Notes under the pieces: model-generated
Database searches by the model: none
Told to the model about the DNA's origin: nothing
The model's input: only the letters and a program-made list of their open reading frames with translations
Shown here: piece by piece, positions 20,497 through 27,854 of the stretch
Position numbering within the stretch: the stretch's first letter is position 1
Layout of the letters: every line of letters begins with the position of its first letter
Translations under genes and position numbers: made by a program
Origin: Albibacillus kandeliae
Lineage (GTDB): Bacteria; Pseudomonadota; Alphaproteobacteria; Rhodobacterales; Rhodobacteraceae
Length of the DNA stretch: 64,000 nt
Direction of reading: 5' to 3'
Assembly: GCF_003116585.1 (NCBI RefSeq)
Contig: NZ_QEHM01000003.1
Span: forward strand, 606,916 to 670,915

Positions 20497-21552
20497 ATGA
20501 TGAACCCAGCCGCACGCCCTGCGAACGCCCCCGATCAGCACCCCGCGATCCCCGATGAGAAAATCGGCGTCCTGCTCGCCAACCTCGGCACGCCGGACAA
20601 CTACGATTACTGGTCGATGCGCCGCTACCTTGGCGAGTTCCTGTCGGACAGCCGGGTGATCGACTATCCCAAGTGGAAGTGGCAGCCGCTGCTGCAGTTG
20701 ATCATCCTGTCAAAGCGTCCGTTCTCCAGCGGCAAGGCCTACAAGTCGATCTGGAACGAGGAAAAGGGCGAAAGCCCACTGATGACCATCACGCGCGACC
20801 AGACCGCCCGGATCGCCGAACAGATGGCAGCGCGCCACGGCGACAGGGTGATGGTCGATTTCTGCATGCGCTACGGCAACCCTTCGACCAAGTCGAAGGT
20901 CCGTGAGATGGTCGCGGCGGGCTGCCAGCGCATCCTGTTCTTCCCGCTCTATCCGCAGTACGCCGGGGCCACCACGGCGACCGCGAACGACCAGTTCTTT
21001 CGCGCGCTGATGGAGGAAAAGTGGCAGCCCTCGGCGCGTACCGTGCCAGCCTACTTCGACCGCCCCGACTATATCGATGCGCTCGCCCAATCGGTCGAGC
21101 GCGCCTATGCCGGTCTGGACCAGGCGCCGGAGAAGCTGCTGGTGTCCTACCACGGGATGCCCCGGCGCTATCTGATGGAGGGCGACCCCTACCATTGCCA
21201 GTGCCAGAAGACGACGCGACTGCTGAAGGAACGGCTCGGCTGGGATGACAGCCGGATCGCGACAACGTTTCAGTCGGTCTTTGGCCCCGAGGAATGGCTG
21301 AAGCCCTATACCGTGGAAGAGGTCGCGCGGCTGGCGCGCGAGGACGGCACCCGTCGCATCGCGGTGATCGCCCCGGCCTTTTCCGCCGATTGCATCGAGA
21401 CGCTGGAAGAGATCAACGAGGAGATCCGCCACAGCTTTGTGGGCGCGGGCGGAGAAGCCTTTACCTACATTCCCTGTCTGAATGACGACGCGGCGCATAT
21501 CGCGGCGCTGTCGGCTGTGATCGACGAGAATCTGGCAGGCTGGATCGACTGA
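20497..21552 (+). CDS. hemH: Ferrochelatase
   Basis: Ferrochelatase inserts Fe(II) into protoporphyrin IX, the last step of heme synthesis. The 351-residue protein shows GVLLANLGTPD at the start, then RYLGEFLSDSRVIDYP, FFPLYPQYAGATTA, the catalytic-region LVSYHGMPRRY with the conserved His, the QSVFGPEEWLKPYT motif and a C-terminal CLND region. It contains Cys residues in YHCQCQ and near the C-terminus, but a complete iron-sulfur ligand set is not certain. Other heme genes in the window are hemW and hemJ. Confidence 0.97.
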   Translation: MMNPAARPANAPDQHPAIPDEKIGVLLANLGTPDNYDYWSMRRYLGEFLSDSRVIDYPKWKWQPLLQLIILSKRPFSSGKAYKSIWNEEKGESPLMTITRDQTARIAEQMAARHGDRVMVDFCMRYGNPSTKSKVREMVAAGCQRILFFPLYPQYAGATTATANDQFFRALMEEKWQPSARTVPAYFDRPDYIDALAQSVERAYAGLDQAPEKLLVSYHGMPRRYLMEGDPYHCQCQKTTRLLKERLGWDDSRIATTFQSVFGPEEWLKPYTVEEVARLAREDGTRRIAVIAPAFSADCIETLEEINEEIRHSFVGAGGEAFTYIPCLNDDAAHIAALSAVIDENLAGWID

Positions 21553-21595
21553 TCGGGCCGTCTGGCCCGTGACCCGAGCAGACTTCGATCAGGAA

Positions 21596-21632
21596 CAAAA
21601 AAAGGCGGTGGAAACCCACCGCCTTTCTTTAT
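21596..21632. terminator. Bidirectional intrinsic terminator
   Basis: Perfect 11-base stem AAAGGCGGTGG-aaac-CCACCGCCTTT with A-rich and T-rich flanks, so it can serve hemH on the plus strand and the small gene on the minus strand. A second hairpin (CGGGCC-gtct-GGCCCG) precedes it at 21554-21569. Confidence 0.9.
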
Positions 21633-21647
21633 CGTGTCCAATCAACC

Positions 21648-21830
21648 TTAGTTGGCTGCTGCAGCTGCTGCAACCACGGCCAGGATGATCAGCGGAACGA
21701 TGATGCCGTTCGAGGAGCTACCGGTTTCTTCCACGACGACCGGTGCTTCCATTACCGGCTCAGCCATGGAGCCAGCGGTTGCGGTCGAAGCGGCACCTGC
21801 CAGTGCAGCGGCGAGAACGAGTTTCTTCAT
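21648..21830 (-). CDS. 60-residue exported or membrane small protein
   Basis: A 60-codon frame starts MKKLVLAAALAGAASTATAG, a signal-like segment. A short Pro/Val/Glu-rich linker with SSSNG follows, then a hydrophobic C-terminus (IIVPLIILAVVAAAAAAN) that looks like a membrane segment. The ATG is preceded by GGAGG with 5-base spacing and the gene ends at the bidirectional terminator, so expression is likely. Similar proteins in relatives have been labelled ferrochelatase only because of the neighbouring hemH. Function unknown. Confidence 0.8.
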   Translation of the reverse strand: MKKLVLAAALAGAASTATAGSMAEPVMEAPVVVEETGSSSNGIIVPLIILAVVAAAAAAN

Positions 21831-22334
21831 GTTAACCTCCAGAATTCGCGCAATTCGAAACAGTTTGAATCGCGCACCCAAGACTAGCCTCGTGCCTTTT
21901 TCTAAGCAGTAAAGCGAAAAGATTGCAAATGGTTGTTGGATGCTCTTCGGCGCGGCGGCGCCGAATGTCGTCATAATAGCAACACTGGACTTACGCCAAG
22001 ATAGGCGCGCAGGAGGCGGTGATTCCATCAAAACGCCTTGCGCGATTGGCCCGCTTCCGGCGGTTCTTCGCGCGATTCCCTGAATTGCTTGGTGTCCGGC
22101 GTGTTCGACCGGAAAAATTTTTTGCATCCGCCGGGAACCGAAGCGGCCCCGGCACACTTATGCAGCGCCGATGAAGCGGGTCGAAAATCGCCGGCGGGCG
22201 CGAAACGCCCTACGGCTGAAATCCGCCTAAAGTCCCGACTTGCACCGATAAATCCTCCTCCATCATCCTAGCGACCCTCTCCCCAGGGTCGCAACAGTCG
22301 CGGATGGCCCGGGGGCGATCCGCGACTGGGCCGG
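21831..22334. other. 504-base intergenic region without a recognised gene
   Basis: The part next to 21830 is AT-richer and carries a plausible leftward promoter (TTGCAA, 17 bases, TTAGAA on the minus strand) for the 60-residue protein. A perfect hairpin TTCGGCGC-ggcg-GCGCCGAA lies near 21946-21965. Close to the left-reading transpeptidase gene are two strong hairpins, listed separately. I found no convincing protein-coding frame or known RNA family in between. Confidence 0.6.
22266..22329 (-). terminator. Tandem hairpins after the first L,D-transpeptidase gene
   Basis: Two GC-rich inverted repeats on the minus strand directly after the stop: CAGTCGCGGATCGCC paired with a near-complement, and GCGACCCTGGGGAGAGGGTCGC. 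No strong T-run follows, so this may be a Rho-type or mRNA 3'-end protecting structure. Confidence 0.55.
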
Positions 22335-22949
22335 TCAAATCAGCAACACCTGAGTGCCGACATTGGCCAGTTCGTACAGTTCCTCGATGTGCTCGTTGTA
22401 GAGCCCGATGCAGCCGTTCGAGGAGCGGCGGCCGATCTTGCGCGTGTCGTGGGTTCCGTGGATCCGGTAGTAGGTCCAGCTGAGGTGCAGCGCGCGCGTG
22501 CCCAGCGGATTGCCCGGCCCCGGAGGCATGTATTCCGGCCACTCCGGATTGCGCTCGCGCATCGACGGAGTCGGACGCCAATCGGGATTGGGATCCTTCA
22601 GGACAACCTCGGTCCGGCCCTTGCGGGTAAGGTCATCGGTCAGCGGTACCGAGGTCGGATACAGCTTGTAGATGCCCTGATCCTCGGACCAGTAGTGCAG
22701 CGCGCGCGAGGTGATATCGACGAGGATGGCGCCGCCCTTAAGGTTGCTGAAGTAGGGTTGCCACTCCAGCGACCGGAAGCTCGAGATGTTGTGACGCACG
22801 GACTTGCTCAGGTCGCGCTCGACCTCCGTGGTCCCGGCGCCGTTGACGCTCTGCGCCAGTGCGGGCGTGGACCCCAGGGCGACAGCGCCGGCAGCCACCC
22901 CGCCCAGGAATCCCCGGCGGGTCGGCAGGTTTTGGCTCTTCTTGCTCAT
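22335..22949 (-). CDS. L,D-transpeptidase family protein, Tat-type leader
   Basis: The 204-residue protein begins MSKKSQNLPTRRGFLGG, a twin-arginine leader, followed by a YkuD domain (about 70-204). Its catalytic region is HGTHDTRKIG then SNGCIGL, with the conserved His and nucleophile Cys; Gly replaces the frequent Arg after CI. Such enzymes make 3-3 cross-links in peptidoglycan or attach proteins to it. I chose the ATG at 22949, since the longer frame (start 23399) lacks a leader. It belongs to a small envelope cluster with the CAP lipoprotein and a second YkuD protein. Confidence 0.9.
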   Translation of the reverse strand: MSKKSQNLPTRRGFLGGVAAGAVALGSTPALAQSVNGAGTTEVERDLSKSVRHNISSFRSLEWQPYFSNLKGGAILVDITSRALHYWSEDQGIYKLYPTSVPLTDDLTRKGRTEVVLKDPNPDWRPTPSMRERNPEWPEYMPPGPGNPLGTRALHLSWTYYRIHGTHDTRKIGRRSSNGCIGLYNEHIEELYELANVGTQVLLI

Positions 22950-23123
22950 GATTGTTGCTCTTGTCTGGGTTCTGAAAACACCTGATTGGCGTTGTATAGG
23001 TCGCCAAAGCCGCAGTCGCAAACCAATCCCACGACGACCGATCACATTTAGGCTATGCCCGTTTGCGCTGCGGCCTGCGGCGCGGTAAAGCGAAGCTCGC
23101 AAATGCATCTTCGGGGTAGCTAA

Positions 23124-23636
23124 ATGGTACGTCTCTTGTCTGTGGTTCTGAGCGCCGGTCTCATCCTTGCCGGATGTACTGCCGCGCCCGAAGTACACAT
23201 GGATGCGAACGGCAATCCGCTGCCCAAGGTCTACCACATCAAGAAGAATGATGGACCCAAGATCGAGTACCGCATGCTCGACGCCGTCAATGCCCTGCGT
23301 CAGGCCTCGGGGGCCCGGCCGGTGCAGCTGAATTCCCAACTGAACGCTGCTGCCGCCACCCATGCGCGGGACATGTCGATCCAGAACCGCCCGTGGCACT
23401 TCGGCTCCGACGGTTCCTCGCCGCTCGATCGCGTGCGCCGGGTCGGCTATCAGGGCCGGATGCTGGGAGAAAACATCTCGGAAACCTACGAGACCGAGCT
23501 GGAAACCCTTGCCGCATGGATGGATGAAGCCGGGACACGGGATGTCATCCTCGACCCGAGCGCGACCAACCTCGGCTTTGCCTGGTTCCAGGAGAGCAAC
23601 GGCAAGCTGTGGTGGACGCTAGTGATGGGCGACTGA
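23124..23636 (+). CDS. CAP-domain (SCP/PR-1-like) lipoprotein
   Basis: The 170-residue product has a lipoprotein signal (LILAGC, Cys about residue 18) and a bacterial CAP domain. The domain is marked by MLDAVNALRQASGARPVQLNSQLNAAAATHARDMS, the HF.SDGSSPLDRVRRVGY segment and GENIS. CAP proteins in bacteria are extracytoplasmic and of mostly unknown activity. The stop codon is inside a perfect 8-base inverted repeat (ATGGGCGA-ctga-TCGCCCAT, 23625-23644). It lies between two L,D-transpeptidase-fold genes on the opposite strand, which suggests a cell-wall-related role. Confidence 0.9.
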   Translation: MVRLLSVVLSAGLILAGCTAAPEVHMDANGNPLPKVYHIKKNDGPKIEYRMLDAVNALRQASGARPVQLNSQLNAAAATHARDMSIQNRPWHFGSDGSSPLDRVRRVGYQGRMLGENISETYETELETLAAWMDEAGTRDVILDPSATNLGFAWFQESNGKLWWTLVMGD

Positions 23637-23667
23637 TCGCCCATCCCGAACCTTATCGGCCCAGACT

Positions 23668-24171
23668 TCAGGCGCGGATGGTGATCAGCGTGCCGTTGCG
23701 GACCATGGCGTAGATCTCCTCGATCTCCTTGTCGCGCACGGCGATGCAGCCCGCGGTCCAGTTTTCCTTCTTGCCGGACTTCTTGTCGTTGTTCGGCTGG
23801 CCGTGGATGAAGATGTTCCCGCCCGGGCGCTTGCCCATGGACTCGGCGAACGCGATGTCCTGCGTGTTGGGATAGGAGATCCCCAACGACAGGTGGAACG
23901 AACTGTTCGGGTTGCGCCGGTCGATGAGGTAGGTGCCCTCTGGCGTTTTGCCATCGCCCTCGAACTGCTTGGGCCCCGCCGGCGCAAAGCCGAGGTAGAT
24001 GTCGTAGGCCTTGAGGACGTCCTCGTTGTGCAGAAGGAACATCCGCTTCGCCGTCTTGTTGACGACGATCGAGGTGACCTCTGGCCCGTTGTATCGTTTG
24101 AACTTGCTCGCGCTGCAGCCGGGAATGGCCAATGTTGCAAGCGCTCCGAACGCGAATGTCCGCCGTTCCAT
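23668..24171 (-). CDS. L,D-transpeptidase family lipoprotein
   Basis: The 167-residue protein starts MERRTFAFGALATLAIPGCS, with a lipobox-like IPGC near residue 19. A compact YkuD domain spans about 33-166 (TSIVVNKTAKRMFLLHN, GKTPEGTYLIDRRNPNS, FIHGQPN, TAGCIAV with catalytic Cys). It probably acts on peptidoglycan in the periplasm. The start at 24171 was preferred over a frame extension of 74 codons that has no leader. It is convergent with the CAP lipoprotein gene. Confidence 0.9.
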   Translation of the reverse strand: MERRTFAFGALATLAIPGCSASKFKRYNGPEVTSIVVNKTAKRMFLLHNEDVLKAYDIYLGFAPAGPKQFEGDGKTPEGTYLIDRRNPNSSFHLSLGISYPNTQDIAFAESMGKRPGGNIFIHGQPNNDKKSGKKENWTAGCIAVRDKEIEEIYAMVRNGTLITIRA

Positions 24172-24274
24172 ATGCTCTGTCTGCCCCTGACGGTTTTTTC
24201 GGACGCATAGACGAAATCGGCCGCGTTTCAAACCGACATTCGCGTGAGTCGCGCCTGAATTCAGTGGATTCGCG

Positions 24275-25492
24275 TCAGGTTCTGCTAAATTGGGCAACAA
24301 GTTCGGTATGGACCGACCAGCGGAACTGATCGACCACCTGAACCCAGTCCAGACGATAGCCCGCATCGACCAGCGTACGCGCGTCGCGGGCAAAGCTCAC
24401 CGGGTTGCACGAGACATGGGCAATGACCGGAACCGCCGCCTGCGCCAGTTCGGCGACCTGCGCCTCGGCCCCCGCGCGGGGCGGGTCGATCACCACGGCG
24501 TCGAAGCGCGACAGTTCGTCGGGCATCAGGGGGCGACGGAACAGGTCGCGCGCCTCGCTCGTCACCCGTTTCAGGCCCTGCGCCTCACGCCACCCCTTGT
24601 CGAGCGCCGCCGTCATCGCCTTTTCCCCCTCGACTGCATGGACCTCGGCGGTTTCCGCCAGCGGCAGGGCGAAGGTGCCGCAGCCCGCGAAGAGGTCGGC
24701 CACCCGCTTGGCCGCGCCGACGATCTCGCGCACACCGGCCAGCAGGGCGGCCTCGCCTTCGGCTGTGGCTTGAAGGAAGGCGCCCGGCGGTGGCACCACC
24801 GCAGCACGGCCAAAGACCTGCGTCGGCGGGATGCGGGTGGCGATGGTTTCGCCCTCCCACGCCAGCCGGGCCAGCCTCTGTGCCTCTGCGAACTGGGCCA
24901 GCGCCATTTCGAGCGGCCCATCGAGCACCTTGCCGCCCTTCACCGCGACGTCCAGACCGCCGCCCGACAGGGTCAGCGTGACGGCCATCTCGCCCTTGCG
25001 GCTGGCGCCCAGCGCGGCAAGCGCCTCGGTCATCGGCAGGGCCGCGATCAGGTCGGGGTCCAGCAGGTGACAATCGGGAATCTCGGTGATGGTGCCCGAA
25101 GCGCGGCCGTGAAACCCGGTGAGCGCGCCCTTCTTGGTCCGTCGCACCGCAACCGTTGCGCGGCGGCGCGAGTGAGGCGGAGAAATCGCCATATCGCGCC
25201 ATTCCGTATCGATCCCCTGCGCGGCCAGCGCCGTGCGGGCGAAGTCCTGCTTCCAGCGCGCCACGAAGTCGTCCGACGCGTGCTGCAACTGGCAGCCGCC
25301 ACAGGACCGGTAGTGCCGGCACGGCGGCTGGACCCGATCCGACGAGGGCGTGACGATGCGGATATCCGCAAGCTGGTTGCCGTCCAGCGTGCCGCTGACC
25401 ACCTCGCCCGGCAGGGTACGCGGTGCAAACACGGGACCTTGGGCGATTCCGTCACCCTGGTGACCGAGGCGCTGGATGGTGAACTCTGGCAT
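24275..25492 (-). CDS. RNA (uracil-C5)-methyltransferase, RlmD/RumA-like
   Basis: The 405-residue protein has Cys58, Cys64, Cys67 (PCRHYRSCGGCQ) and Cys141, the iron-sulfur ligand pattern of RlmD. The class I methyltransferase domain follows: VADLFAGCGTFALPLA, VIDPPRAG and the catalytic-Cys motif HVSCNPVSFARD. Members methylate uridine in 23S rRNA or tRNA; which position is modified here cannot be told. The N-terminal TRAM-like segment (IQRLGHQGDGIA) is short. It starts one base after the stop of the P-loop gene, so it is translationally linked. Confidence 0.93.
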   Translation of the reverse strand: MPEFTIQRLGHQGDGIAQGPVFAPRTLPGEVVSGTLDGNQLADIRIVTPSSDRVQPPCRHYRSCGGCQLQHASDDFVARWKQDFARTALAAQGIDTEWRDMAISPPHSRRRATVAVRRTKKGALTGFHGRASGTITEIPDCHLLDPDLIAALPMTEALAALGASRKGEMAVTLTLSGGGLDVAVKGGKVLDGPLEMALAQFAEAQRLARLAWEGETIATRIPPTQVFGRAAVVPPPGAFLQATAEGEAALLAGVREIVGAAKRVADLFAGCGTFALPLAETAEVHAVEGEKAMTAALDKGWREAQGLKRVTSEARDLFRRPLMPDELSRFDAVVIDPPRAGAEAQVAELAQAAVPVIAHVSCNPVSFARDARTLVDAGYRLDWVQVVDQFRWSVHTELVAQFSRT

Positions 25493-25493
25493 A

Positions 25494-26015
25494 TCAGGCT
25501 GGACTCCCCGGGCGAATGGTCTCGAGGAAATGCCTCACCTCGCGGGGAGTGCGCAAGTGGTGTACGCGCACATGGGCCGGAGCGCGGGCCGGAAGCCGAC
25601 GCAATTCCTGCCTGTGTGTGTTCCGCGTCTGCCAGATCCAGCGCCAGAATTCGGGATCAAAGCGCTCGGGGCAATCCTCGGGCAGTTCTGGCCGGGTCCG
25701 GCCGTGATCGCGCAGCGTTCTCCGGGCCACGCGATAGACCCGCAACAACAGGGGCATGTCGAGAATGACCAGCGTGTCGCAGCGCTGCATCCGCGTGTCA
25801 TAGGTGGCTGAGAGCCCGCCCTCGAAGATCCAGGCCTCTCCCCGCTCGACCGCGCGGGCCATCTCGATCTTTTCGTCCGCAGGGCGCGGAACCCAGCCGG
25901 GCAGAAAGTGGATCGAGTCCATGTGGTGAACCGGCAGGCCGGTGATCCGGCCCATTTCGCGCGCAAGCCAGGATTTACCGGCTCCGGGCTGGCCGACGAT
26001 CATCACTCGCTGCAT
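25494..26015 (-). CDS. P-loop kinase-like protein (topology-modulation/adenylate-kinase-like)
   Basis: The 173-residue protein has a Walker A motif (MIVGQPGAGKSWLAREMG), HHMDSIHFLPGW and a VILDMPLLLRVYRVARR segment, as in FlaR/topology-modulation and AAA-type small kinases. The substrate is unknown. It lies between an ABC exporter gene (stop 6 bases upstream) and the RNA methyltransferase gene (1 base downstream), within a long leftward run that ends at 24275. Confidence 0.85.
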   Translation of the reverse strand: MQRVMIVGQPGAGKSWLAREMGRITGLPVHHMDSIHFLPGWVPRPADEKIEMARAVERGEAWIFEGGLSATYDTRMQRCDTLVILDMPLLLRVYRVARRTLRDHGRTRPELPEDCPERFDPEFWRWIWQTRNTHRQELRRLPARAPAHVRVHHLRTPREVRHFLETIRPGSPA

Positions 26016-26021
26016 CGGACG

Positions 26022-27854
26022 TCACTCTGCCGCCTCGCTGCCGATGAAGCCGCCGGACTGGCGATTCCAGAACCGGGCGTAGAGGCCGCCCTTGGCCAGC
26101 AGCGCGTCATGGGTGCCTACCTCGGCGATCCGCCCGTCCTCGAGGACGAGGATGCGGTCCATCTCGGACAGGGTCGACAGCCGGTGCGCGATGGCCAGAA
26201 CCGTCTTACCCTCCATCACCCGGTGCAGCGCGGTCTGGATCGCGGCCTCGACCTCGGAATCGAGCGCGCTTGTCGCTTCGTCCAGCACGAGGATCGGCGC
26301 GTCCTTGAGGATGGCGCGGGCCAGCGCGATGCGCTGCCGCTGACCGCCGGAGAGTTTGACTCCACGCTCGCCAAGGTGCGCCTCGTACCCCGTGCGGCCC
26401 TTGTGATCCATCAGGTTCAGAATGAACTCATGCGCTTCTGCCTTCTTGGCCGCCGCGATCAGGTCTTCCTCGGTCGCCTCGGGACGGCCGTAGAGGATGT
26501 TCTCGCGGGCCGAGCGGTTGAACATCGCGGTTTCTTGCGTGACCATCCCGATCTGTCGGCGCAGGCTCTCTTTCGTCACCGCCTCGACATTCTGGCCGTC
26601 GATCAGGATTTCCCCATCTTCACCTTTGTAGAGCCGCATCAACAACGAGACGAGCGTGGATTTCCCGGCCCCCGAGGCGCCGACGATACCCAGCTTCTCG
26701 CCCGGGTGAATGGTCAGGTTGATATCCTGCACACCGCCGCTCTCGCGTCCGTAGGCAAAGCTCACGTCGCGGAATTCGATCTGGCCCCGGTCGATCTGAA
26801 GGTCGGGCGTGCCCTCCGGGTCGTCGATGCGGACCGGGGGAGTCAGCGTCCGGATCCCGTCTTCGACCTCGCCGACGTTGGAATAGATGGTCATCAGCGT
26901 GAAGCTGACCCAGCCGGTCATCTGCGCGATGCGGATGGCGATGGCACCGGCGGCGACGATATCGCCCTCGGTCGCGTTTCCGTTGCGCCACAACAGCAGC
27001 GTCCCGCCAATCAGGAGAACGGGCAGCACCCCGGCCAGCGTCATCAGGAGGAAGCGGAAGCTCGCCGCCATGTAGCCGAAATCGAGCGCCCTGTTGCGGA
27101 AGGTCTCCATCGCGCCCAGCGCGGCACGATCCTCGAAGTCGGCATGGGCAAACAGCTTGACCGTCTTGATGTTGGTGATGGTGTCGACCACCTGCCCCGA
27201 GACCATTGCCCGTGCCCCGGCCCGTGCTGCGGACCGCAGGCGGATCTTGGGCAGGAATATCGCAATCAGGAAGAAATAGGCGACGAGCCAGACGAGGAAG
27301 GTCAGCGTGATGCCCGGGTTGATCGTCGTCAGCAGGATCAGCGAACCGGCCAGCGAGGCAAGCGCGAAGGCCACGACGTTGATCATCTCGACCGCCACGT
27401 CGGTGACGGCCCGCGCGGTCTGCATCTGCTTCTGGGCGATGCGACCGGCAAAGTCGTCGTCGAAGAACTTGACCGCCTGCCCGAGGGTCCAGCGATGCAG
27501 GCGCGACAGGACCAGCGGGTTCACGTTCGGCCCGATGATAATCGAGTTGGCTGCCGAGGACAGGCCCATCAGCAGCGGCCGCGCGACGAGGAAGAAGGCC
27601 AGCGCGCCAAGGATGCTGGCTGTATTGGAGCCGTCGAAGTAGTTCGCCGGCCCGCTCGACGTCGCGGTGTCGATCACGTGGCCGAGGACATAGGCGGTGC
27701 CGGCCTCCAGCCCCCCGGCGAGCGCCGAGAGAACCGCGGCCGCCCACAGCGCTGGCCATGCCCCGGACAGGCACCAGCGCATGAAAGCGACGAGGGTCCG
27801 CGGTGGCGGACCCTCTGCTGGTCGGAAGGCGTTAATCACGTCGGCGATCTTCAT
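26022..27854 (-). CDS. ABC exporter half-transporter (second of pair)
   Basis: The 610-residue protein has an N-terminal six-helix exporter domain (about 30-340) and a C-terminal ATPase. The ATPase shows Walker A (VGASGAGKSTL), Q-loop, signature LSGGQRQRIALARA, Walker B ILVLDEATSALDS and H-loop AHRLSTL. It is of the MsbA/multidrug type. It overlaps its neighbour by four bases and is closely similar to it, so the two probably form a heterodimer. Both ATP sites have canonical residues, unlike many heterodimeric exporters with one degenerate site. The substrate is unknown. Confidence 0.94.
   Translation of the reverse strand: MKIADVINAFRPAEGPPPRTLVAFMRWCLSGAWPALWAAAVLSALAGGLEAGTAYVLGHVIDTATSSGPANYFDGSNTASILGALAFFLVARPLLMGLSSAANSIIIGPNVNPLVLSRLHRWTLGQAVKFFDDDFAGRIAQKQMQTARAVTDVAVEMINVVAFALASLAGSLILLTTINPGITLTFLVWLVAYFFLIAIFLPKIRLRSAARAGARAMVSGQVVDTITNIKTVKLFAHADFEDRAALGAMETFRNRALDFGYMAASFRFLLMTLAGVLPVLLIGGTLLLWRNGNATEGDIVAAGAIAIRIAQMTGWVSFTLMTIYSNVGEVEDGIRTLTPPVRIDDPEGTPDLQIDRGQIEFRDVSFAYGRESGGVQDINLTIHPGEKLGIVGASGAGKSTLVSLLMRLYKGEDGEILIDGQNVEAVTKESLRRQIGMVTQETAMFNRSARENILYGRPEATEEDLIAAAKKAEAHEFILNLMDHKGRTGYEAHLGERGVKLSGGQRQRIALARAILKDAPILVLDEATSALDSEVEAAIQTALHRVMEGKTVLAIAHRLSTLSEMDRILVLEDGRIAEVGTHDALLAKGGLYARFWNRQSGGFIGSEAAE

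Noticed and set aside
22210-22250. 11-codon GTG frame after AGGAGG in the 504-base gap
   Set aside because: It is more than 400 bases from the next gene on that strand and has no supporting structure; probably chance.
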